A DNA stretch of 64,000 nucleotides from Flabesymbios commensalis (lineage: Eukaryota > Annelida > Polychaeta > Terebellida > Flabelligeridae): the NCBI GenBank assembly GCA_964017125.1, contig OZ024914.1, forward strand, positions 16,809,920 to 16,873,919. Reading direction: 5' to 3'. Positions 32,938-45,900 of this stretch are shown here, piece after piece. The notes below the pieces were generated by a model. It was not told the origin of the DNA. It was given only the letters and a program-made list of their open reading frames with translations, and made no database searches. Positions within the stretch are counted from its first letter, which is position 1; each line of letters starts with the position of its first letter. Both the position numbers and the translations under genes were made by a program.

Positions 32938-33929
32938 CCGTCAACTGAGGTAATTTTGAACACTTTTTGAAGTTTTTCATAAATTGCCAGAAAATGCCGA
33001 AATATTGAAGAAGTTCACCTGTATATAAATTGGGGGAAGAGATGTGCCTTTTTGTATCTAAGTATGAAATATTTGATATCTGTACCTAACAGGTACTTTT
33101 TCAACAAATTGTATCGTGTTCAATGTTACCCCTAGTGAGGGGTAACTTTGAACACCGAAGTAAGTGGTTGGTTAAGTGGTTGAGTTATAAATCACTCATA
33201 TTAATAGATGCAATGGAAAAATAGAAGGCAGTATTTTCAATCCATCTGACCCATTAAAATACTAAATACTGACACCTTACAGATGGATTTATATTTTGAT
33301 TATTTTTTTCTCATTTTTGGGGGGAATGGTTGAACATATGCATTGGTCAACTTTGAACACCGAAAAAACACATCAAAATAATACAATTTATTCACTTCAA
33401 AAAAGTTAAACGTCCATGTTGTTGGATGTAGTAGTAGCTTTGTGGTTAATTCCCCTTCACATGGGTATTTCACATTATAAATAGGTTTAAGCCTCCTCAA
33501 GAAAAAGTATGTGGGGTAGCTTAGAACATGTTCAAAGTTACCCATCCATCCAGAGCTCATGAATTTTTATCAAGCCCATGGAAATGGAATTGAATTAGAG
33601 ACAAGTACGACATATAGGCCTACACATTGTCACAAGAGCATATTCTACATTTTGTCACCATAGAAACAATGATGAGGACTGTACTTACTAACGTAGAATC
33701 AAAACTTTGCGGCATTCATAATGGTGTACCAAAATAGCCGTCATTTGTAAATCCGTGCTAGAAGCTGATCATGCAACGTAATGAAATATAAGGTTATAAT
33801 GTATTTGGAAATATTTGTTATTAGATATATTAGGTTGGGCCTACCATGTTGACAGAAAGCAGAATTTAATATTATGTAAAATTGGTGTTCAAAGTTACAA
33901 CCCCCGTTCAAAGTAACCCCAGTTGACGG
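32938..33929. mobile_element. TA-flanked DNA element with CCGTCAACTG ends
   Basis: The left end CCGTCAACTGAGGTAATTTT and the right end, reverse-complemented, CCGTCAACTGGGGTTACTTT are flanked by TA on both sides. GTTACTTTGAACA-type motifs recur inside (33121-33165, 33340-33360, 33520-33545, 33885-33915) in both orientations. An 86-residue minus frame at 33300-33560 overlaps these motifs and shows no transposase signature. Element length is 992 bp, non-autonomous. Confidence 0.7.
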
Positions 33930-34599
33930 TACATATCTCTTTCAAATGGGGGGTGGAGGAAGATAATAGGCCTATAGAGTTTCTCTATAGATTTACGATG
34001 ATTAAGCCTATACAACACAATGTTAAACTTGAAACTTTTTAAGTTTAAGGCGCTTGGGATTGGGACTTTAACCAAACTCAACAAAGGTAGATATGCACAA
34101 CCCTTTAAATAATAGCAACAATAACTCTAGCAACAATAATTGTCGTTTAGACGTGATTAGTCATGTTCTAAATAGCATTTTTTTGTGAATAATGAATACA
34201 ACTGGACTGGAATATACACTAAATATTAGAACTATGGTTCTTCAAGGGTTAATTATATCAGATTTTTTTCCTGAAAATATATCATGTAAAAAGTCGGTAT
34301 GATTTCAAAAAGTGCGTCTCTAGAAAATTATAATAGTTACGGGGCTGAGAATCCTGAAAACTTTTGTCGCATCTGGAGTACAATTAATAACATTCTTTAT
34401 TGGGTTCCGTCTTCAGTTTTGCCAGTCACTAAAGTCTTTGTGCGATAAATCATCGAATCATCGAAACTAAGTCTGGCATTCTACCCCCTAATTTAAATGA
34501 CTGAATCACGGCGGTGATTTGGTGATCGCGACATGCTGAGCCAATCTTTCATTGGTCTGGGGTACAATACCAGAATTGGTTAAACTCTGTGAAGCTCTT

Positions 34600-34690
34600 A
34601 GTCTTAGATTGACCTCCAATATATTTTCACCGAGCTGGCTAATCTAATAAAGTATGGGGGATAGGGTGTTATATAACTTTCTTTTCACCT
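34600..34690. repeat. Fragment of the TTCTGTGAAAC MITE family
   Basis: CACCGAGCTGGCTAATCTAATAAAG...GGGTGTTATATAAC is the inverse of the internal unit at 7050-7140. Ends are not preserved. Confidence 0.5.
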
Positions 34691-34832
34691 GCAACTGAAA
34701 CCAAAATGTAAAAAGTGATCATGAATTCTGCCTTAGTCGTGTGACTTACACCCGATTACCGGTACCACTAGTATTTTGAAAGAGATTATATATATTATAT
34801 TCTGTCAAATGCAACTGAAATGTTTCCTCATA

Positions 34833-35430
34833 GGTTTCAAAAAGAGCACGCCACACCCTTGCTAAAAATATATTCCCTCTCCAAAAACAACCTATATATT
34901 CAAATTTGAGTTTTCTTTCCAAAATTCTAGAAAAAGTGGTTCTAACGTTAGTCATGCACTTACTGTTTCATATCAGCAAAAACAAATTGGGGAATTAATC
35001 CATTATAGCTTATCGAACGGTCGAGTCAGCTTTGCCGAAAGACTGCATGATATTGCCATTTCCCTGGACAAAGGTCACAAAGGGCCAAGTCACAGCCTTG
35101 AAGCTTCACGACCTGTCTGCGGCTTTTTACTTTATTGATCATAACACACTAACTGACTAGTATATTGTTTATGTTGTGGTTTTTATTCCTATCCGAGAGA
35201 TAGGTGTCAAAAAGTATTCCTTCTAATCCTCTACACTGTGCACCACAAGGGTCTGCTACTGGGCCCTTTGCTGTTCACTCTTTACACTTCTCGATTCAGT
35301 TCTTTAATTTCTAGACATAATTTGAGTCACCACATTTAAGAGCCGACACTCAGGATTTACATCTGTTTGTCTTCTGAGAATGCTCAGAAATCTTTAGAGG
35401 CACTATACGATAATGTGTAGGTAATGAGTG
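34833..35430 (+). pseudogene. LINE reverse transcriptase fragment, plus strand
   Basis: Discontinuous frames give PIYSNLSFLSKILEKVVLT (34870-34945), LHDLSAAFYFIDHNTLTD (35100-35155) and APQGSATGPLLFTLYTSRFS (35242-35300). A degenerate ADDTQ-like box and SSENAQKSLEALYDNV (35380-35420) follow. These are ordered pieces of a CR1/L2-type reverse transcriptase with about 80 residues of spacing lost. It is a 5'- and 3'-truncated dead copy. Confidence 0.75.
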
Positions 35431-35479
35431 TCTTCGCTTAAATGTAGCCATGCTAAAATCGTTGCAGCGTGCAGGCTGG

Positions 35480-35880
35480 TGGAGCGCATAGGGTTTCACT
35501 CTTCTACTTACAGGTCCTCTTCTGGCTGAGTAGGCATATATCTGCCTCTGCTGCCAGCTCCAGGTTAATTTCGTTAACTCGGTTTTTCCGGTGTGTGTGT
35601 GGTGTCGTTGTCCTGTTGCGTTATGCGGGTATTCGGTGTAGTTATATTTTATGGGGTGGTCCCACCACAATTTGCCCAGTCTTTTCTCAAAAGTTGCCAC
35701 CGATGGTGCATGTACAACCACTTCTGTTAGACTATTCCATACACCAGTGGACCTGGGTATGAATGAGTATTTTCTCTGGTTCAGGCGGATTCTTTCTTTA
35801 AATATTTTGTAGTGGTGTCCTCTGGTTTGGTTTTCTGTGTTCAACACGACTAGTTAGTGTGGACCACAGTTCGTGTTGTG
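35480..35880 (-). pseudogene. LINE ORF2 C-terminus, minus strand
   Basis: The 165-residue frame at 35350-35847 contains RGHHYKIFKERIRLNQRKYS, FIPRSTGVWNSLTEVVVHAP and SVATFEKRLGKLWWDHP. This is the characteristic tail of CR1/Jockey-type ORF2 proteins (RKYSF...R..WN.LP..VV.APS...F...L). It lies head-to-head with the previous LINE fragment, so two insertions or an inversion are involved. The downstream part of the frame is probably 3' UTR. Confidence 0.75.
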
Positions 35881-36016
35881 CCCAGCAACTTTACCCAGTG
35901 ATTCTGATTGCTGTATAATCACTGCATGAATATGTGTACGATTGTAGGCCTATACAATGGGCGGTTGTGAACCATACGGCTTTCCCGTACCTATGAAAGA
36001 GAAACTTTGATTCTTT

Positions 36017-36218
36017 GCTAGATACAGAGACGAAATTCCTGATTTACGGGAATTTCGTCTCTATATCTAGCCTAATTGGAAAATGCGCAGCACAAATATT
36101 TTAAAACTTTTGCAGTTCTAGTCTATGGCCATGTTTACATCATATGGTCATATTAATAAGCCAACATAAAATCACTGATTTTTTTATGATTTTAGCCTGA
36201 GCCAGTCAGTCCCTTTAG
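36017..36218. mobile_element. Right-arm fragment of the TTAA-flanked family with its short MITE
   Basis: 36017-36073 is the short form of the AGGCTAGATA palindrome. It is followed by TTGCAGTTCTAGTCTATGGC, CATGTTTACATCATATGGTC and AAAATCACTGATTTTTTTAT, ending in GTCCCTTTA. This is the same order as at 7249-7469. Confidence 0.65.
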
Positions 36219-36354
36219 GTGTTGATGGGATCAAAATTCACCAGGCTATTGACATAACAAACCTTAAATGCACGGAGAGACAAACAATCAAAGAACATAA
36301 TGCTATTGGCAGAATAAAAATAAAACATTCCATGCCACATATATTTTATTATAA

Positions 36355-36360
36355 AAAATA
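36355..36360 (-). terminator. Candidate polyadenylation signal of ACTL6
   Basis: AATAAA on the minus strand, about 520 bases past the stop codon. Other candidates are at 36452-36457 and immediately after the stop (36873-36878). Confidence 0.3.
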
Positions 36361-36879
36361 TATAAATTTACAGATGAACATATGTATATACAACTTTATC
36401 AGATACTATTGTCCCAATACAGGTCACTGTAAGGTACCTTTTTAAAACTCTTTTATTGAATTTTTTAAAGAAAATTTCAAACATAACATCGCTTTTGACA
36501 CACAAAATCAAAATACTTACTTAAAGCATAAAACAAAACTTACATCCTCAAACAATTTTAGACATTTGTTAAGATTTGCTATCCCAAGAAAAGTACTTTA
36601 ATATCATACACTTTAAAAGAGGGTTTTCATAAAAAAAATATTACTTATTACTATATGAAAACGAAGAGTATCTTAGTTTTAAAATATGAAACACAACAAA
36701 ATATATATTTATAACATTTTCCAATATTTTCAATCTTTGCAGCTATTGGTGTATGACATATAAAGGTACATAATAATATTATATTATCAGTTTTGAGTAT
36801 AGATATCTCCCATGATGAAACAGTTATTTTGGTGAACACATAGATGAAGAATGATAAATGACTAAGAGATGCTTTATTA

Positions 36880-36960
36880 TTAGGGACATTTCTTTTCAAC
36901 CTGACTCCTTCCACCTTCTTCATACTCTTGTTTCGAAATCCACATTTGCTGAAAGGAACC
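36880..36960 (-). CDS. ACTL6A: ACTL6 coding exon 12 with stop
   Basis: [20 protein letters not shown] then VEKKCP and TAA; the acceptor is TTATGTTGCAG. Near-identical to the human C-terminus. Confidence 0.95.
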   Translation of the reverse strand, partial: GSFQQMWISKQEYEEGGRSQVEKKCP

Positions 36961-39900
36961 CTGCAACATAACAACAATTGTTTTAAAAATGATTTTAAAT
37001 TTTTTTTATCTTTCTGATGAGGCAAAGATGAAGAAGGTTAAGCGGATTTTTAATACTATAACTAATCTGTTCATTAATTTGCGGTTAAGACATTTACAGG
37101 TTATTGGATTCTCACTGAATAGATGAGTAGTAGAGATGCCAAATTCCAGATAATTAAAACGTAATTATCAAGCCGAGTCATTCGGTATTTCATTTTTTTC
37201 CCGGCTGATTATATTTTTTACAAATGTTTTGATGCCCATCATTTTACCATTATACTAATAACTGGAAACTTTGCAGATATTTATTGGAGATAATTTAACC
37301 CTTAAAAGCCTGAATTTTCCAGTCATCTTCATCCACTACAAGCCGCGAATTGCTGTCACAATTCTCGACTTAAAGTGAATGAAAATGACTTGAAGTGGTT
37401 GGCAAATGAAAAAAAGATACTGTTATTTTTAAAACAATTCCAAGAAAATTGTAGCTTTAAAACCACTAGTTGCAGGAAATTAGGTAATTTTTCAGAGATG
37501 CAAAATGATGCTTTGATGCATCGTAAGGGTTTAAAGGGTTAGGCTGTCTGGTTCAGTGTAAAGCAGTAGTACCGGTAGGTCTTCAAGGCCTATTACTGCT
37601 TTACACCGAATCAGATATGCTCTTCTCAAATATTATTTATCATACTATAATTTCGCCAAGGTATCTAGATAATAACAATTACTGTTACAGCGCGGGGATT
37701 AACTTCAGATAGCAGAATCTGATGTCTGCAGATATCTGATGTCTAAAGTCGCTCCCACACAGTAAGAGGAAAAATATTTCTAATAATTGTAGACACCCAT
37801 AACATAGGTATTTAAACGAATTAGAAAGAGCTAAGTAAGAAATTTATGATGATTTCGAAATAGAAAAAACCCTTTGGTCTCCATGATTTATAGAGAATAA
37901 TTCAGCGCTTTAACCCTTTAGCCGCCAAATTTTTCAATTTGAATTTTCACCCACTTGAAGTTGTGTCTCGCTGACACGATCCACAACTTCAAGTGAGTGA
38001 AAATTATCCAGATTTGACAAAATGGAGGTAAAAAAATTGCAAATCTTGCTGATTAATGTCCCTTTTTATCTTGTACAGTTTTAAAAGCTGATATCTAATG
38101 TGCTAATATAAAAAACAAATATTGCCGGCACCGGCGGTTAAAAGTTGTATTTGCTATGCCTAAATCGTACATGCTGGCATCTCCTACATTAGATATGTTC
38201 TCAGTTCAAAGAATTTAACGTTATTGTCATGGAAAGCAATTTCTACTAAAAAATTGTAGAATAATTTTGCCAAAGTATCTGGATATTAAACATTGTATCT
38301 GCTACGCCTAAATCGTGAATGTTTGACTTCTGAAGTAGGATATTTCTAGTCAGAAAACCTACCAGAGAAGCCAGGATAGATCCACCAATCCAGCTGCTGA
38401 ATCTCCTCTCTGCACTCAGTGCAGAGTTTATCACCTTAAGCTTCATACTCTGCAAATAGAATCAACAATTAGTAATTCTCTAAAAGCGACTCAATCAGGC
38501 TAAAATCAAAAAAATTGGTATTTTTATTTTGGCTTCTTAATATGGCCATGAGATGTGAACATGTCCATAGTCTAGAATTGTGGAAATCCTATAAATTTTG
38601 GGTTACTGTGGCAACCTAGCAAATGTGCTGAAAACCCCATTATCAGTTATTCCCATATTTTTTATTTTGGACATGCATGTCTTAAAAACACACTTCTACA
38701 CCCCTCATTTCTTCAATTTCTATTGTCAGCTGATGGTCACAGTTCACCGGGTTTACATTGCTAATGCCGCCTATTTACTATTTAATCCTTTCAAACAGCT
38801 ATATTTTAATGCAAACAAACAAAATATTTAATGATAAACAATGGATGGATAACTAGAAAGAGTTGTTCGGGAACGAGCACGAAAGCAGCCCTCCGTTATC
38901 GCTCGACCACTATTTTAAAATTGTGGTATATGATGGCTATGGGAAGTATGAGGAAGCAGATATTCATAGATCAGCTATCATGCAAGATTTCCGAGACAGT
39001 GAAAAAAAAAAAAAAATTGGCCGACTGGCAGCCATTTTGGATTTTTTAGTGTGTAATTTGTCATCGGTTATCCTTATGTGAGCAATTACATTTTTTTTAT
39101 ATTTATGGTCCAGTCATTTTGCATTTCTTGAGTTCAGTAAATATTACAAAATTCAACATGGCCGCTAAACGGCCATTTTAAAATTGTTTGTTCCCAAAAA
39201 TTAATCAGGTCATTGGCTGACATAGCTGAACATGTTTGCAAATTAAAAGAAGATCTGATGGCAACTTTTTCCTGATACGCGCTAACGAGCATTTCTTCGT
39301 TAGTGGCCATAGTAATTAAAGTGTTGATGATATGGGAATCAAAATGTCTCCAAAACAATTCCACAGTGGTATGTGATGACTATGTGAAGTATATGGAAGC
39401 AGAAGTTGATAAATTAGTAGCTATCTTGAAAACAAATAACTGCGGCGGCGGACCGTGTGGAATACAGTAAGCAGCCCGCCACGGCGAGGGCTGCTTAATT
39501 ATATACTGAGACTAGCTGACACGTCTACAGTTGAAACTATACCGTATATCGCAGCGTATAGTACGCTACTTTTTTCTTTTTTGAGCCCGTTTTTGGCCTG
39601 GTGCGTATTATCCACCGGTGCGTACAATATATTGATTTTGCTGAGATTTGTCACCCAAAATTTTGATAAATAGGCAGTCTCATGTCTCCCGAGTGAACTG
39701 CGATCTCGTAACCCCTTATATTTTCGCCCAAAAATGGCAAATTACTTCAGCAGCTATAATGAAACCGTTTGTTTCTAATACATTAAGATGTCTAGTGAAA
39801 TAACATTCCAAAACAACCTAGCATTTATTTGTCATTTTGTTGAATAATTTAATTTATATTTGTCCCTATATACCCCTTGGGTGATGTTTTTATCCCATTC

Positions 39901-42900
39901 TACTATTTGTCATTTATTTGTCAATGGTATTCTAAAATACAGACGAAATGTATCCTGGTAGAAAGTTTAAATAATATTAGAACGCTAATACCGATAGGTT
40001 TCACGGCAAAAAGAATAATATAATAATAAATGATAATAATTATGCTCTTGATATAATTGTCACATTCCTCAATCCATACATATACATGATGACATTAATT
40101 GTATACTTGTAATAAATCACCTTGACAGTGCTGTCATACATACATGTGCCATTTCATTATTGTTACTCTAAATAAAAACTTGTACGTTGTTATACAAAAA
40201 TGTTTTTTTATTCGTTGTATCTTAGTAAAAATTAGCTAGATTATATCGCCGTTTCGGCCGTCATAAACGGTAGGCATCCCATTGAAGACTAGACTGTAAA
40301 CCTATTCACCAGATGGCGCTTTTCCTGTCATTTATCTGACTGTAACTGCTTTCACCAGGTGGCGCTTATATGTTATATCGTGATCATTCTTCCTAATTTT
40401 ATATTGCTTATAATATTTCTTTTAATCAAATCATTTCATTTATTTTATATAATCTTTATTAGCGAATCAATTATATCCTTATGTCACCAGCTGAGTTAAA
40501 CCACATTCTGAATGCCTTGAGTAATAAAGACATGCCACGCACACACCCCAGACTGACTGTGTAGATACTCACCACCCTGGTGCGTACTATCCACCGGTGC
40601 GTACTATCTGTGTTTTTTTGGTACAAATATTGGTACCTGCGTACTATACACAGGTGCGTACTATACCCCGCGAAATACGGTAGTTTTAAATTTAAAACAT
40701 ATTTATTATATTGTATATGTACTCTTGCTGCATCTAAGGGATTTTCATACCGGTGGAGTCTTGCTGCTAAGATCTTGGTTGAGTCTTTCAGGAAAACCAG
40801 GTAAAAGACTATTACCCCCAACAACAATAATGCCATTGTACAGACTCTAAAAAATGAAAGACAAATATTAATCAGTATTTTACTAAAGAAAATTGTTGCA
40901 AAAAAAACCTATTCGCTAAGATATATATACAAATATGTGTGTGTGTTTTATTAAAGTAATGACACATACAACTATGTATACAGTAACAATCATCATTCAA
41001 AATATTGCGTATCAAACGTGTAAAGCTAATCAGTCATTTATATCTGTATCATACTAGATACTGAATCACAAGTGACATATGACTAAACAATTATGTAGAT
41101 TTGATGAGGGGAGATTCCCAATATTTCAATTATTTTGCTTGATAAATTGTGTTTCATAACACCTTAATTTTTCATAAAAATCTTCCTTTACTACATTTAT
41201 ATATAGTCTTCACGGCACATTTGAAGTAAGCCTTTTCTGCCAGAATTTTCATTTTCCAAAAGTCATTCAGCTCATTAATTAGTGCAATTTACTACTTTTA
41301 GTGTCATTTATTGGTGTCAGTAAATAAAATGAAGAAAATAATTTCTTACTGGTCGCATATCTATATCACACATGCTGACACTGGTGGTTACTACATGCCC
41401 CACACTCAGCATGGTGTTTCCACTGTCTATACCCTGAAACACAGTGAAGTTACAATAAATAATATATGTCAAACAATATGGGAATAAAATCAGCCAATGC
41501 AACAACAACATTTCAAACTAACCACATATTAGCTCATGTAATTTTAAATTTCATTGTTGCATTGTATTGTCAAAACCAAACTATATAAAATTGGCTGAAG
41601 GTAGACTCTGTTTTACACAATGAGATTTTACAAAAGCATGGAGATCTATTTGAGCCACCCTAGAAGATAATATTTGTACATATATTATTCACATATAAGG
41701 CAAACCACATATATGATACATGTAACGTTTACATTCTCAGTGAACAATTTCAAGACCATCCACGGCTGAACATAAAGACAGATGCCTGTTGTAGTAGGCC
41801 CTATGTTTTTTTGAAAATTGAGTTTACAATAAAAACTATAGCCCTATGTTGTTTATTTTGTTAACTATAGAGCCAAAATATAACAGATGGACTAACTTTT
41901 CAAAATGACCAATACACAAACATTTGAAACAAAACTTGACCAAACATTAATACAGTGTATGCTATGTTTAATCACAATAAAATAATCACAGTTAAAAAAT
42001 CAAAACTTATTTAGAAGCGATGTGGGGAACAATAGTAGAATGGGATAAAAACATCACCCAAGGGGTATATAGGGACAAATATAAATTAAATTATTCTACA
42101 AAAGTGTAAGGTTAATAACAAAAGATGTAAATGGAAACAAGTGGATATATTTATTATTCAAGTTGAGGGGGGATGCTTAAATGGAAAAAATAATCTATAC
42201 AAATAATACCTTTATATTAGATGGATCAAAGAGGCCTTCTGGAATTGAATATCTCTCTGCTCCAAAATCACTGTTATATCCATGAGGGAACTCATATTGT
42301 TGTGAGGGCATATTTTCTGTACTAACGAAATCATCTGGATTGTCAATAACTTGTAAAACATTAGCCGCATAATCCTGCAGGACATCTTTCACCATATAGT
42401 TGTGGAATGATTTTGTAATTTCAGGCAAAGTCTCTTTTTTAGTCCATTTGGCGGGTTGGTTCTCACCTACAGCTTCCTGATGCAAATAGAAAGTTCTAAA
42501 TAATATATTTTTACCAAGTATCTAGCGTAGTCATATAGCTGGTAAAATATAACGTAAAATAACACATGACATAGCAAACTATTCTTTTCAATGTTGTTGA
42601 AAATTATAACTAATATTTCTTGAGTGCAATTTTTGTTTCCACTATATCAAATGAAAACAACCAATGCCGATATTTTAATGGACTTCGTCTGAATAAATTT
42701 TTTCAAATAATGTCATTTGGTGCAAAAGTGTGGAGCTGAAAGGGTTACTGCATTGCAATTTAAGTGGATAACAGCAATACATATTAGAGAGAACATTATG
42801 GAGAAGAGTGACTTGAGTAATTCAATTAGTAGACTACCCCCCCCCCCCCCCCCCCCAAGTAATTGAGCACAACCATGTATTTTTTATACTTGAAAGCATG

Positions 42901-45900
42901 AACTATTTACAAATTTACCTTGGATGCTATCATATAGGGAGGTACTACTTCTATCTTCATCTCTTCAAGCTTCTTTTTACATTCGCCAGATACAAAATCT
43001 CCAGCCAATGGAGATTTGACAATTGCTAAAATAAAAGAATAAGACATAAATGAACATGCATTCAGATACAGACCTGCAGTGAGTAACTATTCAATTCATG
43101 TGAGCATACATTGACACACATCATTTACACATTCCATATGAAAAACTGAAAATGAATGTGATTTATTATCTTTATAATAGATAATAGGAATTAAGCAAAG
43201 TTTGCGATGTAGCAAGGAAAAGTTTATCTAGTGCTGAAATGAGAACAAATTTAACTGTCAGCAATATAGATCACCAGCTGTCACTGTAGGCATATATATC
43301 TATTAAACCGTGCTTGGAATGTTTTCACCAGGTGGTGCACTCCTGCTAATGTGAACATTGGTATTGCCTGAATTATAATCTGAACAATATAGATAATATA
43401 TAAAACTGTAATTATAATATTTCACAACATAATTTAATTAATCTTTGAATTTTCTTAAAGGGTTATTTATTTATGTATAATATATCTGCCTGTCGACATG
43501 AATCAGCTCCCTAGAGTGTGTGTGGATTATACATAGGCGGAGACAAACCTCCAGAAAATAAAATAACTTAATATTTGAGCCGAAAAAATTGTAATTTAAC
43601 ATCATAAAACTTTGGAATTGTAAGAAATATAAAAATTGAAGCCTGACAGAGGTACCGCGCCTGTGTTCCACTTCGGATACAATTTGTATACGGGTCCGGT
43701 TGTAGTATGAAAATTGAAGAAAAAGACCTGGAAAGAAGTGGTGTTTGGCTGGAAAGATTTATTTATTCAGGACCAAAATTATACTACAGGAAGCCCAGAA
43801 AACATGGGGCATTCACTGAATGCTGTTTCAATGTTGGCCAAACATTGAAACTGCATTGGATGAATGCCCCGTGTTTGCTTGAATTGCAGGGAGCTTGTTA
43901 ATTTATATTGGAAATAATTTAAGCTGGTTCAATGTGAAATCACATGTGCTCTTCTCACACACTATTTCTGACACTGATTATGTTCATAATTTTTTTGGTT
44001 AGTTTTATTCACACTTCAAGCTCAAATATTTCTACAGTAAGATGTTACTTGCGGTATATGTTATACTATTTTTACATTCATAGTTTTTTTCACTGCCAAA
44101 ATGATCACATGTATAATTATTTTCTCCACAATGTTTCAGGTGGACGTCCTGTAAGTGACTTTAAGTTTCAATGATGGTCTTCTGCTCTATTATGTTTTTC
44201 CTATTATACTGTACTTTATTTATATAGCAACTAAATGTTCTGTAATGCTATACAACTGGCCATTTCTACACCTCAATATTGTATCGACATGCAAAATTTC
44301 ACCAGATAGTATTATTTTTACAATGGCATTATAATTTTAAAGTTAAATAATATTAAATTTATAACATTTATATTTAACAATGTTTTAATTTTGATTCTCT
44401 CAAGGTGGAAAATCTAAGAAAGGAAAATTAACTGAAGGTTTTACAATCAGACTGCTGTTTTGATCTTCATTTTGTGAAAATAAGATACCGGTACCTTGTT
44501 GTAGAACATAGCCATCATACACAGGTACAGCTGTTGTATGTGTAGCCCCGCTGTCAAGTATGAGACCTGTCGCCCTACCGTTGGCAAAACTGTACAAATA
44601 GTTAAAGACAAAAGCATTACAAAGTGAAACTTGTTTAGAACAACATATTTCATACTCATTGAAGTCTAAATGCACTGGTAGCAGACATACTGGCAATAGA
44701 TGAGGGAAAAACAATAATTGTCCATCAGTTTCAGGACACCTTATACAATACATTGTCAGTATAAAATAATAGAAATGTCGGGTAAAATGGACACCATAAC
44801 AATAAGTGGCCATTGCAAATATCTTGGATGAAGACTATGCATGTACCCGTCAAGTAGATGTTTACACATACAGTAAGGATTACATCTAGCTTACCATGTC
44901 CGCATGATGGAAACGGCGGTTAGTGGATGCTTTTCTATGCACGCACACGAAAGTGCATGAAGGATACTTGCATGCGTATAAACAGGCTAGCGCCACAACT
45001 CACGGAGACGACTTGGCATGGAATTCATCCCAGTGAAAGCCAGTGCAAAGTAGTGATGTTTTTCGCTTGCATTCTCACTTGTGTGCACGCTCGTCTTTAA
45101 AGTCACATTATCACCTTATACTCGTCGAAATGCACGCACTCCAAAGGAACTATATGTGTAACCATAACCATAATAAATAGAATCAACGGATTTGGGGCGA
45201 CTCCAATGGGCAATGACGGGGAGGGGATGTGGGTTGTCATCAGGCCATCCTAAAAAAATTGTTTCCTATTTCCGACCGCATGGGTAAAAATAGGGGTAAA
45301 AGATAGGCCTACCGCACGACATCCATTCGTCTGCTGGGCTGGTCAGACCCCTGGTTAAAGGCTGATTATAGTCTAAAAGTTAAAAAATAATGAGACCTCT
45401 CGGAAAAAATAAAACAACAGCCTATCTTAGCCCTAGGCCCTATCTAAAAAAAATAAAATTGTTGGGGTCCATCAAGACTCGAACTCACGACCCTCTAATT
45501 AACAGGCCCTAGTGCCATCCACAACACCACCAAGTCATTGTCAAACTCAGTGGCCAACAATGGCTAGCATTAGGTCTATATCATGTATATGGCATAATAT
45601 GCCTTTTTGATGCAAGTGAAATCGTCCAGGAAATCCCTACTGTAATTTTCAATTTTACATCACATTTTTCAAATAAACATCTTTGAAATTGATGTTGGAA
45701 GTGAAATAGTCTGGGTTTAAATTGTCAATAAAATATTAGTGTCACTGAGAAAACAAAATATTCATGCCAGAATTTTATCGCTTCATGAATATATTTTAAT
45801 TGTTAATATTCCATGTAAGTTTTTGATAATTGAAAGCAAACCGTTGCAGATTTACATAAATAAAAAAGGATACGCTGATAACACTGCATTCTTAGCAAGG

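Noticed and set aside
33300-33560. 86-codon minus frame in the TA-flanked element
   Set aside because: It crosses several copies of the element's internal motif and shows no DDE or DNA-binding signature.
36651-37025. 124-codon minus frame over ACTL6 exon 12
   Set aside because: It is in the wrong frame; the true exon frame at 36880-36960 gives the conserved C-terminus.
38831-39081. Two overlapping 72-codon plus frames
   Set aside because: They run through the dispersed GGCAGCCATTTTGG repeat and look random.
45461-45545. Functional tRNA gene
   Set aside because: The acceptor and T stems do not pair well enough; listed as a repeat instead.
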